Shown piece by piece: positions 50,245 through 63,241 of a DNA stretch of 64,000 nt. The stretch is from NCBI GenBank assembly GCA_013396995.1, contig VWZP01005658.1:2480453-2544452 (forward strand), in the 5' to 3' direction. The position numbers and the translations under genes are program-made. Source of the stretch: Dicaeum eximium. Taxonomy: Eukaryota > Chordata > Aves > Passeriformes > Dicaeidae. Below the pieces are notes generated by a model. That model saw nothing but the letters and a program-made list of their open reading frames with translations, was not told the origin of the DNA and did no database searches. Numbering within the stretch: position 1 is the stretch's first letter; each line of letters opens with the position of its first letter.

Positions 50245-53195
50245 CTGTCAGGGCAAGGATAAGACTGGTATTCAGACAGAGTATTTCATAATTATGTTTA
50301 ATTTACAGGATTAAACAGGTTCTTATTCCCTTCAGCTTCTTTTCAACGAATGTATCACATGAATACTGAACATAAACTGGTATCATATAAAAATTCTATT
50401 TCCTGTTCAACTGTCAAATATTGTATTGAAATGTCAGAGACAATTCCAAATCAAAGGTTTTCTGGGTAATTTTTATCTGCTGTTAGCAGAGAACAATGGT
50501 TTGGGCTGTTTATTTTTCAAAAGGAAAGATAAGGTAAGCTTAAGAATACATTATTAACACAAATTTGTCTAATGTAGAACATTTAAACAAAGGCAGTTCT
50601 AGTATCAGCTGTGTGGCTTGCTCTGTATTTCTAAATGAATTGTTTTATTCTATCAGCTTTTGAATGTTAGCAGCACTCAAAGTTCCACATAAGGTCTCTA
50701 AATGGGCATATTTAACAACTCACAGTGACAGTGAGCCAACCAAGTCACACTTCAAAATTCACTGCCACAGCCTCACTGGTTTCACAGGAAATGTTATCAC
50801 TGGTTTATGTAACTAGGCAGTGCTCTCTGAGACGTGCATTCCAACTAGAATCTTGAAATAACTTGGAAAAAAGAGATTCATTTGTTGTTAGAACCTCTTG
50901 CAGATTCTTACAATATTATTCATGTTCACTCCAGTTAATAATAAACCCCATTGCATTCAATGCCTGTTCCATCAACACATAAATCAACTGTGCTCTTCTG
51001 ACTTCACACTCTAAACCAATCACTGGAACAAGTTCCAAGCATGCCCATCCTGAGCTGGGTTTTGCCCTCAGCTATCCTCCTAAGTCACAGAAGTCACATA
51101 AACACAGACCTGGGGGACAGATAAAGTGCAATTAACAAACAGCCTGAGAGTTAATTACAGATGGCTTTCAGATGCTCCACCAGGCTCATTGTATTGCACA
51201 AGGAGAGAAGCAGAGAGGTCACCACAGCCTTCCCCACGGCCCTGAGTATTTGTGTACATATTTACAGAGGTTCTCTAGCAAACACTCACCAGCAGTTGCC
51301 CTAAAACTCTCTATCCAGCTGTGGGTCTCCTTGACTGATGAGCTCACTTTCTCTCCCTTCCCAAAGAATAACGACTCAAGACCTGGCAGGGAATTTAGTC
51401 TTTTTATCCCCAGCAAAATTTGTCATCTTTAAGGAATGCATCCTTCAAAACCTGGCTGTGGTGCTGCTCTCCCAGTTTTCAATTGTATCCAAAGCCACAG
51501 TAATGGAAGTGAGCACAGCCACGTCTTTTAGAAATAATTGCCTAAACCTACTGCAAATTTGTCTAGAGATACTCTTGTCCCACATTTAAAAAATATTTTA
51601 AACTAGTAAATAAAACTAAGTTCTATTTGGCAAATTTAGTAATGATAATTGTACATATTGAAAAGATGGATCCCAGAGGACACCTGAGCTCCCAAGGGTA
51701 GTGACATTACACATCATCCAGCAGTACCCAACACAGCTGCTCTTGATGGAACCCCAAGAAGGAAAGCACACCCCAAAGACAGCAGGACATTCATCCCAAG
51801 GAAATGTTCTGTGCATTTCTGTGCATATAATATTTCTATTATAAAATAGAATTGGAAAAAAATAGTCTTACTGATTTTTAGGGCTGCTGTCATTTAATTT
51901 GACACATTTAGTATATTTTCAGCAAGTTTACAACAAATTTCAGTACACGGAATTGTTTTATTAATCAAACATCTATTTAATATATGTTAAAAATTTATTA
52001 AATGTCTGTCAGTAAGTTGTAAATAAATTAGAGCATCAGTGACTCTGAATTTCCTGTGGAATGTTCCTGTCCCATGGGAACCTGTTCCCACCCAGTGCTC
52101 ACTGCTGACACAGAGCAGGCTGCTGACACCAGTGCAGTTAACATAAGAAGCTCTGAATCTGTTGAGTAGGATAGCACTTCTATTTCCAATTCCTGTCTGT
52201 GAAATTATCTTTTTTACTAAGAGAGAGTGCTAAATTTTATTTTCACTGCTTTAGAATTTCAGAACTGAGATCTTCAGGGCAGTATAAAGGAAACAGAACT
52301 TGAGTGGCAAATCAGTGTAATTTCCTCTAATTTCCAATGTGGCTTTGAAAATCTTAATTTTAAAATAATACTGCAAAATAATTTTATTTTATGTACTTTT
52401 TGAAAACTTTTTTATTTTCAAATCTATATTGCAAATACCTTGGTAAAGTTGTTGCCTCTTAAAATGTGGGATCTTTATGTCTGTATTTACCACAAGAAAG
52501 AGTGTCCCTTCATTTTCCCCAGATGAAGCAGTGAGTAGGATTCTGTGGAACAAAAAGAATGAGGCACAGAGCTGGGCAAGGACTTAGGGTAGGAGACTTC
52601 TGTGGAAAATCTGAGTCCCCAGAGCTGCTGCCTTGGGGCCCTGCTGCACTTCCATCCACAAAGGCTCTTAACTCCCACGAGGTTTTGGGGGATTTGTCCA
52701 GCGCTGTGAAATGCACATCCTGGCTGTCCAGAGATCCTCTGGGGATCACAAACTGAGAATGACCTGTCTGCCAGAGAGAGCTGTGGGGAGAGCCTGACTC
52801 TCACCAAGCCCAGAGCTGCAGGAAAAGAGGTGGCTCCCCTTTGCAGTCCCTTTCCACTTTGCTCTGATGGAGCAGACACGTGAGCCTCAGATCCAGACCC
52901 TTGCTCCACCCTGCTGTCCTTCATTTTTCCTGCACTGAGAGCATGCCAAACTCGGGTCCCAGTTCCTACAAGCTGCTCCACCTTGCTCAGAATAATCCAT
53001 TATTCATTGAATGAGGCAGCTGGAATGTGCATGAATGTGAAAGTGTGCTGTGGTACCAGGTGCGTGGGTCCTGTCCTGGGTGATGCAAGTCTGACCTCAA
53101 GCCTACACTTTGAAGTCAAATTCTTTTCCCTCTGTCCCTCTAACTTTGTGTGAGTATCTTGAATTCTGCTAGGTGACGGAGTCCCAGACAATGCC

Positions 53196-53208
53196 TTTTT
53201 TTTTTTTT
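53196..53208. repeat. Poly-T run, 13 bases
   Basis: Thirteen consecutive T in intron sequence. Confidence 0.95.
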
Positions 53209-53717
53209 GCATCTAGGCATATATGTCTGTTTTAGAAGCTACATAGAATCAATACAGAGCAGGGAGTTGATTTGGAATTGTCCTACCTCAACTTCTTTTT
53301 GTCACAAATAAATCATCAAATTCAGCAATGTATTTTTGTGATCAGAAAGCAGATTATTAGAAACATTATACTTTAGAAACAAATTACAGCTAAATTGATC
53401 AGTAATTAAAAGTTGCTGAAAACTTCTCAGTCGGACTTAGTGATGGTTTGGTTCTTCAAAAAATGTTTGTGAATAACTGATTTGTCATAGATTTGGAACT
53501 TTAATAAAGTAGGAAAACAGAAGAATAAAATGCAGATTAGCTTTGCTGCAGGAGATCTGACATTTTCTACACCCAAACTTTTTTTTTAAAGGCTGGGGAG
53601 GAGCCCATCAAGTCAGAACAAGTATTTTACCACTTCAGCAGGAAAAGAGAAAAACAGTAATGTAATGAAACACAAGAGAATTCAGAATTTTCCCGATTGT
53701 GCAAGTCTGGCACTTAC

Positions 53718-53798
53718 AAAGCGCCTCATCACTAAAAAATGCTACATAGAATGCTGTCATTGCACAGTTGAGGAGGCACCATATAAACATTTGGCTTG
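53718..53798 (-). other. Possible cryptic exon (81 bp) in the SLC9A9 intron
   Basis: On the minus strand this block lies between a TTACTTCAG acceptor and a GTAAGT donor. In one frame it is open and hydrophobic (QMFIWCLLNCAMTAFYVAFF), but that frame does not fit the phase of SLC9A9 here. In the phase expected between the flanking SLC9A9 exons it meets a TAG near its end. If spliced in, it would act as a stop-containing exon. It could equally be a chance pair of splice-like sites. Confidence 0.2.
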
Positions 53799-54395
53799 CT
53801 GAAGTAAGAATCTTCTGGGAAACTGAACTTCAACTGCCACAATTTCCAGTATGAACCAGCAAGTAAACCACACAAACCACACAAAATCTCAGCACAATGA
53901 CACAAAAAACCCCTTAAAAATGACAAAATTAACAAAAATAAAAGTGAATAACAGACATTGAAGGACCAGAAAAAACTCTTCAAGGCTTTAATTATTCTGA
54001 GCATTGGGCTGTCCTTAGATTTTTGAAGCCAGACTGAATTTTGAGGCTTGTTGGTATACCAAAGTGGGGGTGAAGAGTCTCTGTTTGTGCAGGGTCTATT
54101 TTTTTTACTATCACAGTTCTGCTATGCACTGAGGAAAGGAGTTTGGGAAGCACACTGGCTGTACTTCTGGAAGGTTCCAGTGAGTTTGTTCATAAAGCTG
54201 CTCTCGAGGAAGGCAACTCAGGGACTGGGACATCTGTGAACTAGCTGCTGTTTACATGTAGAGGGGAAAAAAAGAGACTCATCTCCTAAGGCCTTTCAAG
54301 AGTAATTACTATGCACATAACTTTCTAAATGCTCAGGAAGAGCTTTAGATTCAGCTCAACAGAGGCTGACTTTTTTTTTTTTTTTTTTTTTTTTT

Positions 54396-54409
54396 NNNNN
54401 NNNNNNNNN
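54396..54409. other. Assembly gap of 14 N inside poly-T
   Basis: Fourteen Ns are flanked by 25 T on the left (54371-54395) and 11 T on the right (54410-54420), followed by more T-rich sequence. The true length of the tract is unknown. On the minus strand this is a long poly-A. Confidence 0.99.
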
Positions 54410-57400
54410 TTTTTTTTTTTTGGTTTTTTTTTGGCAAGAGTTTCCTTTAGCAGCATCTGGTTTTAAGGGATCTGAAAAGAGACAGCAAAATTTCTTTGGG
54501 GGTTTTTGGGAAGCTCATGTCAGGAAGCTCTCGATAGGAAAACCCCTCTTCAGCAAACTGCTAGTAGAAGAGAGAGGATTGGTAGTTTTAGAGCAGAGGA
54601 AGTGGGGTATGTCTGATGCAGAATGGGGAGGCTGCAGGAAAGATGCAAAGGACAGAAGCACTGCAAGTAGTCGCAAACAGGATCAGACTGCACCGGAAGG
54701 GAAAAGATACCTGAGTCTTCAAGGCAGGGAGAGAAAGCCTGGCAAGAGTTTTAGTGCTCTGGGTGGGTAAGAAAGGCCATGTGAGAGCACAGCACAGCCA
54801 CGGGTAATCAGAGAGCAGGAGGCTGTGCTGCTCCTCAGGCAGCTGAAACCAGCCCGGGACCAGCACTGCTGGGAATGTGGGACAGCAGGGTGTCCAGAGG
54901 AGCTGCTGAGAGCAGCCACGAGCAGTGCACAGAGGGGACAGGGTGACAGTGCATGGGTACCACAGGTACACGTGAGATGAGACATGCAAATTGAAAATAC
55001 ATCCTTCGAATCCCTTGTGGTAAAAATATGCCTCACTGGTGTAGTCAGGCAAGCAATCTGTGCTGAGCTTTGCCTCCTAAAAATCCCAGCCACATCTTCA
55101 GCTTGCAGGAGCTGGCATCACAGCACCTATCCCTCTGCAGTAGAGCAAACTGAAAAAATTATGGCAATAAATACATATTGGCAGGTTACTTTATAGGCTA
55201 CTGCTTCTTTGAAAACTAACTGCATCCTCCTCATCTGCAAACTAAAATGGGAAAACCTACCAGTTCTAAAAGAATCTACTCTTAATTTAAAGCTCGAGGG
55301 GACATAAATAGAATGTAACAGAACCTGCTAAGTGAAGAGATACAGCACACACACATGCCCTGCATCCTCAATACAAACAGCCCCATCTGCCTGATGATTT
55401 TATCAGCAGTTGTATTTTCTTCAGCTTTGTTATTCATTGCATTATCACTGCTGAATTTCGCTATGGATCTTTATTGTGTTAAAGGTTTAAAAAGTGTAAT
55501 TCCAGATTTAAAGTGTTTGTGCCTTTATGCCGTGTAGCATGGAAGATACTTGTAATTTAAATCTTTCTTGCCAAACGTGTGTTCTGGTCTGCAGAGAATT
55601 TATCTCATAGTCTAACTCCCTAAAGAATCTTACCCTATCTAGACTTGATTATCTTGTAGCTCGAAGCCAGTTGAACACAGTGACAGATTGTAATCATGCA
55701 AGTAAAAGATGAAAAAATATTTCCTCCTTCACATTTCTTCGTTTTCTGAAGAAATAGTTATATTAATAAGCCAACAATACAAAAAGGGGATGATTTTATT
55801 CTCACTTGTATATGAAGTAACATAGTGATTGGCAGTTACCATAGTAGAAACAAAGAAGTCACTTGTCAGAATTTAAAATATATGCTAAAAAACACAAGTA
55901 GTAGAAATGAAAATTAAAAATTCATTCCTTTGTTTTGATATTTCTATTTCTACCATATCAATATATTTCTATAACTTTATCCACACAATAGAATTCTTCA
56001 CATCAAATGTTCTGGCCGCAGTGATTTTTTATTCCAAATTGCTCTATGTGCTACTACTTCCTTCTTTTAGTTCTCTTTTAAATCAGTTTTGTGACTAGAA
56101 ATGGTACTATCATGGGCTTTTCTCCAAAAAAATCATTCTCTCACCAATCAAAGCAGGAGAAAACCTCACTGAAGTGTGTCAGGTTAAAGCAACAGTAACA
56201 TTACCTGAAGTTATTCTGTATAAATCACACAGGAAGAAAACCCCTCTGGCTATAGGAATAACAGAGAAAAGAAAAGAACCTGACTTTACAAATCACTGCA
56301 TGCCCAGTTACCTGGGGCACAGTGCCTGTCCAACAGCTGAGCATGAGCCCTGCACAGCTTTATCTCTCTCAAAGCTTTGGCACTGGCAGATGTGGCACAG
56401 ATGTGCTAGGGCAGCTGCAAAGGCCTGGGCTTGCCTTTCCCCAAGGGCAACGCAGAACATCGACCACCCAGGCTCTGGAAGCACTCACAGATCATCTTCT
56501 GTCTGCTTCTCACATCAGAAGCTGGGATGGGAAGGCTAAATGGAGAGGAAAACACTTTACACCCCAGAGAGAGGGAAAGAGAGGCTGTGTTTCAGTGCCC
56601 TTCAGGCAGCTGGCTCCTCAGAAAGTCCTGTGTCACTGGAGTTTTGGGAAAGTGAGGGCTGTTCAGAGTTATTCAATCAGCAAACTGGTGTTGAATGTAA
56701 ATAAAAAATCAGGTTTCTATATCAGTCAATTTGGGGGCCACCAGTAGTAGAAAAAGTGAAAATATCTGAGAGAGGCTTCAAAATGGCAGGGCTGTCATGT
56801 CCTGTTGTTTCACTTAAGGGAAGAGCAACCAGATTTGTGTTCAAGGCTTTGAGACTGGCTTGAACAGGATTGTGCAGAAGGCCAGAGTGCTCAGAAAGCC
56901 TCAGTGTCTGAGCCTTTGCTTAACTAAAAATATCTTCCTCTGGATTTGTCCTCATGAAAGTAAAGAATAGCTATATATCAGTACGAATTTTATTTTGGTT
57001 AGTCTTCTGTAGTACATTCAGCCATGGGTTGAATTATTGAAATATAGAGATGCTTTCCTTTAAAATGGAAAAAAACCCACTTTACCCAGGTTCAAAATTT
57101 GAGATACAATAGTAGATTTTACTGGTAAATGCTAACAGTGTAGCAAAAGTAAGGAGTGAAAAAAAGGGGGTAAGGTGTGAACACACACAAGATGAAAGTT
57201 AGTTGAGGTCACCAATCTTCACTGGAAACTGTCAATATATGGTATTTCATGCTTTGGGTTTTTTTAATCTCTAATCTGTTTTTCCACCTGATTTTCAAGT
57301 AGCCCTTACTGTATTAGAGTTTTACTACAGTGTGCATCACAGACATACAGACCAATCCAACACCACTGAAACTGCACAGTATAATTTAATGTATTTTTAA

Positions 57401-60400
57401 TAGTGCTATAATGAGTATAACACAGCTTCAGGATCCTGTGGTCCTGAGCTCCACTTAAATTTAGAGCCATTATGCACTATATGCATCACAACCTGAACCT
57501 CTGCACTGAAAAACCTGCACTGGATCTCAGAGTGCTGAGTAAAATGTAATAATTACTTGGGTAAATGAGCCATGAAACACTGTCAACTGTACTGTGTCCA
57601 AATCATAGTGCCACTTAATATTTTATTGCACTACACAAATTTAAACAGTACCTCAACATTTACTTTACTCTGTGTTATAAATTGAAAGAACCTTCAAAAA
57701 GGTGATGAATTACTGGCAGTCTTACATAAATACTTTGAGACAGATATCCTCATGACAGTAAAAATTAACTCTAGAAAAAGCAGACATATGATTTTCCAGA
57801 TACAATAATGAAAACTATTTTAGAAATTCCTAAATCACTGCTGTACAGAAGGCGGTGGCATTCTAAAATATATATTAGTGACACCAGGAGACTTTCATTT
57901 TGAAAAAAGAAGGACTGAAAATACCCAGTTTACAGAGAGAAAATAAGACGGTGATTGTATTATCTACAGGAGTTAAATGTAATTAAATGTCAATAACTCG
58001 GAGTTCTCAGATTACACAACTGTTGTCTCATCCTGAACTAAGACACAAAGTCAGTCAGGGGTCAGGTAAATTTGGGTCACTGGTTAATTGGCTCATTCAG
58101 TCAGCAATGAATTCACTTCACCAATGAGACACTCCAATGATTACCATAATTCTAGCAATCATAACACACAAGGTTCCTTCTTTACCTACAAGAAGTCAAT
58201 ATTCTGAAGAATTTAGTCTGGTCTAAATATTTAGGGGTTTTGTAAGTTCAAGAAGATCTGTTGCAAATTATAAAATTGCCTCCAGTATGAGAAGTTTCTC
58301 TCTAATTCTCAGCTGAGTGGGTGCTTTGTATTCTGAAATGTTAAGACCCCTAATCCCATCCCATTATCACTGTAAATGTCTGAATTTAATATTAAAGACT
58401 CTGCTAAATCCATGGCTTTAACCACTGATTAGATCTGATAGCACTGAGTGTCACAGATTAGCTACGGACCCAGAGCAAAACTTTGTATCTGTTTTCTTCA
58501 CCTTTGAAGCTTCAAATGTGCCAACATTTAATATCACTGTGTATCACCTTCTTATTATTATATTGACAGAGGGGATATATGAGGGTAATTTTATCTTTTC
58601 AACCTCAAGAATATTGTATATGTCAAGAAAACTCCAGGAGTTTTCTTCAGAACTCCACATGACAGAAAAATCCTACTTTCAGAAATAGTTTTCAGGACAG
58701 TCAAGAATGTTAATATAAAAGACCTGTCTGTGGAAAGTCCTCAAACCTCTCAGATCTGAGTGATTAAAGGAAAAAACCAAGTCTGATTCAGCAGAAATTC
58801 AGAAGAAAATTATTTTGAGTGAAGAAAGTGTGAGCCAATAATGTTTTGAACTCCCTGTCCAAGTATAGAAACATTGCTGCATCCCAGCCTGCTATCAATC
58901 TGTGTTAAAGGCAGACTCATGCTTCTGGTAATTATTCATGCTGAACTAATTAAGGAATAATTCAGCTATTTTCTAAATTTCAAAATGAACTCCTCCAAAG
59001 ATCCTGAAACAGCATCACTTTTGCCCCACATTTGAAACTACAGTGTAAATATTGAATGTTACACATAAAACAAGAAAATATTTTCATTTAATATTTCGTA
59101 TCAAAATACATAAACCCCATGATCTCATTTGCAAGGAACTTCTACAAAAGGTTTTCACTGCAGCACCTGATGTTTCCTTTAAATTAGCTTGTATTATCAT
59201 TAAAAGGTAATTAGCATCAGTTTGTGATTTCAGAATAATGTAAATTAGATTAGAGAATAGCCTCCTGTAAAATAGGGCATGAAATGAACTATAAAGAAAA
59301 ATGTTTGAAGCAATTTTAGCATTTTTATTGGATTAGCTCAGTCAAATAGTGGTACAAGTAGCTCAAGAACAAAGAAAAGAGGAATTCATTCCTGCACTAT
59401 TAAATGAAGATTACCAGGTACCTTTGACAGGCATTTAAGTTAGCACAGTTTTCAAATGTAAAATTTATTATTTGATGAAAAAGTTAACTGTGTTTAGGAC
59501 AGACAGGGATATTGCCAAGGCTTGAGAGTTTCCAGGTGCTTACCTGGGCTTGGTTTAGTCTCCCTCAGAAATAGGGGAAACTTTGGAATCTCAACCAACT
59601 TCAAAATACTCAAGTTCCACATTTCTAAATTAGGGTGTGGTTATATCTTGGGATCTGGATCAGTCTTGTGCCTTAGTAATTGAAATCTAGAATTTAGACC
59701 TCTGAAAGTGTGAGAATTTTTGTAAGTGTATAGACAGGCAAACAAACATATCCAACCTTTAACAAACATTTCAAGTTTGGGTTTATTTTTAAACAGAATC
59801 CTTGCTCTGATGAACTAGAGATGGAGGAGAATGATAACATTTCTTGTGCCCAGGCTAGCACCTGTTTCTAGGGATATTGATGTACAATGATGGTCATTGC
59901 TCAAGTGAAAACAGTTTTGGGTTTTTTTTTGGTTGGAAATGAAAAATTAACTGATGGACAGGAACCTTCCAAGCCAATAAGTAACTTCTCAGGGTAGGAG
60001 TATTTGTGGTGATATGATTCAGAATGAATCAGCAGCACATGAGCTTCAAAACATTTAACCTGTGGCAAGCAGGTTATCTCCTGCTCATACAGTATCCTTA
60101 ACTGGAGTGCTGGATTTAAGTGGTTTTTAATACATCAAGTATAGCAGCAGGGTCCCCAAGAAGCCTACTATTGTGCTACTGTATTTTTATTTTAAACACT
60201 CTTATCTAATAGGTTTGTGGCTTGTGAAGTGTAATAAGGAGTTTGACAAGTGTCAGTGCCCTGTAGAGGAGGAGTGTGCTGTCTTTTGGGAGCTGCCTCT
60301 TCCCCACCAGATCTTGCTCCTGGATCTCATGGATTCAGTGCCAGTAGAACACAAATATTTCAGTCAGCCCCCTCACACAGTGCTGTTGGTTCTGCTCCAC

Positions 60401-60874
60401 AGCACACAGCCATTTCTTCATTATAGTTTTGCTATTTTTATATCAAAGTGCATCAAATATGTATCCGTTCTTTAATTATGGCTAATTATGATCATGAGAA
60501 CGGAGTGCAGAAGATTTGACATTTTCTTCTGATGCCTCAAAATGTGTATGGCAAAGACCTGGGCAGCTCTGGGAATAGGGGCAGAGTGAATTTGGGCAAC
60601 AAGAGGGAAGTAAGACAGCCTATCTTTCTATGTTCCCTGTCCATTCTAGTGCCTGCTCCTCAGGCAGCCTCAAGGTTTATGGCTGGCCTAAAAGGTCCCA
60701 AAAATTTCTGCCACATTGGTTGCCAAAAATATCTACCTTCAGCCTCAAGAGGTGCAGCATTTTCATGGTAAATCCCCTGGGGCAAAGATTCATAATAACC
60801 AATAAGCACACGTGGAACATCAGGCAATTGCTGTTTGTGGAGAGGGTGGGACGGGAGAAGTCATTCCCTAAAAA

Positions 60875-60900
60875 CTAAATTCCTAAATTCCTAAATTCCT
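60875..60900. repeat. 8-bp minisatellite x3
   Basis: The unit ctaaattc occurs three times in tandem, followed by ct. Confidence 0.9.
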
Positions 60901-63241
60901 CTGCTTTTCAGTCTGTTGTGAGCAGCTTGACAAGTTCAAGGTAGTGAATGAAAATGCCAGTGAAAACATCCTGGCCCCACTGCCAAGAAGGTTCTAGATA
61001 TTGAGTGCAAGGTGCTTTCTGTCAGATCTGGACATACCAGGGGGATCCTCACAGGCTTTAACCACATAAAAAGCCCTTTGCAGAATTCTTTTTTTCCTCC
61101 TTTTTATGCAGTTCACAGTGCACAAAGCCCACCCACACAGCAGTAGGAGTGAGTTCTGTGGCTCTGTCCTGATCCATGCTCCTCACTGACAACAGCCAAG
61201 GACAGACCCCGTTTAAGCTTAGGAATTCCCAAAACATTTGATTTGTTTTTGCTAGCAGAAGGCAGTAGGTGGAAGTTATTTCTTATTCCTTCTGAGATTT
61301 AGGATATAAACCTGTAGGATCCTGTGGGATATATGATTGAACCTCCAGCATAAATCTACAGATGAGTCAAGATCTACTTCACTCCCTGTCCAGATTTTCA
61401 TTTCCTTTCCCCCGAAGGCAGAACAACCTTCTAAATAAATGTATTTTATTTTTCTAGCACTGGGATCTGATAAGGAGACTTACACAGGCACAAGCTGGAT
61501 GTATAAAAGAAAGTTTTACCACAGCATTCCTGAACAGTTTGTGGAAGTAACATCTGCAGGACAGATTGATTTGGTGCATCTCATGGAGGTCACTTCTCTA
61601 ATTAAGGAATGCCCAGTTACAGGACACACTGTTCCCATTACAGGGTCTTTCAGGATTGTTGTGTCTCATTTACCAAACAAAGTTTCCCATTCTACACAAT
61701 GAGGTTTGACAATCTTTAAAATCCAAAGCTACTGCTGTAGCTTTTAGTGGAAATGATTAAATGGAAAATTGCCTTAAATGTTTCCTGGGTGAGGCAAAAG
61801 AATGATAATTAAATTCATTAAATGGAAATGCAGTTGTGAGGTACTGGCTGCTTTCTCATGGAAAAATTTACTTTGTAAATACATGAAAAATGAATTGTTT
61901 TGATGAGAAAAGATAGAGATATTTGTTTAAATGATTTTGACTTTGCAAGAGCACTAACAGTGACAGTGGATTTCAGGAGATAAAATACTCAAATGTGTAT
62001 GCAAAAACATAATGGGACGATTTTTGTCTGACTCATGTACATTACATATCAAATTAAATAGAAGTGGGGGGATATAGAATAGAATATGGGATTTGGCCAG
62101 ATTACACTTCTGTCCTGGGTGATTGAAACCAAGCAGCTCTGTCAGTCCTGAGAACTCCATACTAAGCTTAAACTGTCCTTAAATTTCCAGGGTTTGTGAA
62201 GGCAGAACAAAACTACTGATTAGTAGAAAAGCAGGTGCAGCTCATTGGGATTCAGGGTAAATATACAAATATGTGTCACACTGTGCAGCTACGTTTGCAT
62301 CAGGATGTAGCAGTGGCTTGATAGTGCTTATCACTGATAAAAGCATGCAGAACAGGGAATGAGAAACAGCCTACAGCCAGAGCTGCTGGGGAAGCCTGGG
62401 TGAGGAAAATGCCATGTAGTTATTAAGGCTAAGGCTAGCATGGACATTAGGGTAAATGTTACTACTCCTAAAGGTGTGTAAGGGGATCTTTACACGCCCA
62501 TTATTTAGGATTTTACAGTTCTAGAAACACAAACACCTCTGTTTGTAAAGCTGGGCAGGATTCTGTCAGAGGCCCAGTTACTGAAGCACTGACAGACACT
62601 GCTGTATTGTTTCCTACCCTCCAGCACTGACACCAAAAATGCTCCCCCAGCCCTCTGGTGATGTGGGCCAGGGCAGGGGGGAAGTGGCTCTGCAGTAATG
62701 CACTGCAATCAGACACAGATTTGACAAGAGGCTGGAAAATATTTTTCCAGCAATAGGGCTGATTAGGCATTCACAGCTAGAGCTGAAGCACTGTAGAAAT
62801 GCAAATAGATTTGTTCTCTATAATGGCAGCAATTACTGCTTTGCTTCATCCTGTAGCTGGATCAAAGCAGAGAGAAAAGGACTGACCTTTCTGCACACTA
62901 GAATTGCTCCTTCATTCTTCCCATGCTCCCAGGTTTTTAGGTATACTGGACAAAGCACCCAAGAATGAACTGCAAAGTAGCCTTTTAGGGGTGGAATAAT
63001 GAGCTCTACAGTCTAATAGCTCTTTTTCTGCTCTAATTTCTATGCCTCTGTGATCTACTCCTTCAATTCATCACTTCAAAGATCAGAGAAAGGTTATATT
63101 CTTAAATGAGCAAGACTGAAGTACATTCCCTCACTGGGAGGACAGCGAGACAAATTAACTGATACTACATCACTGAGCACGGCTTACCATGGACTACAGC
63201 AACTTTTGGGATTGATTTTATACAGCAGCTGTAGCCAGATT

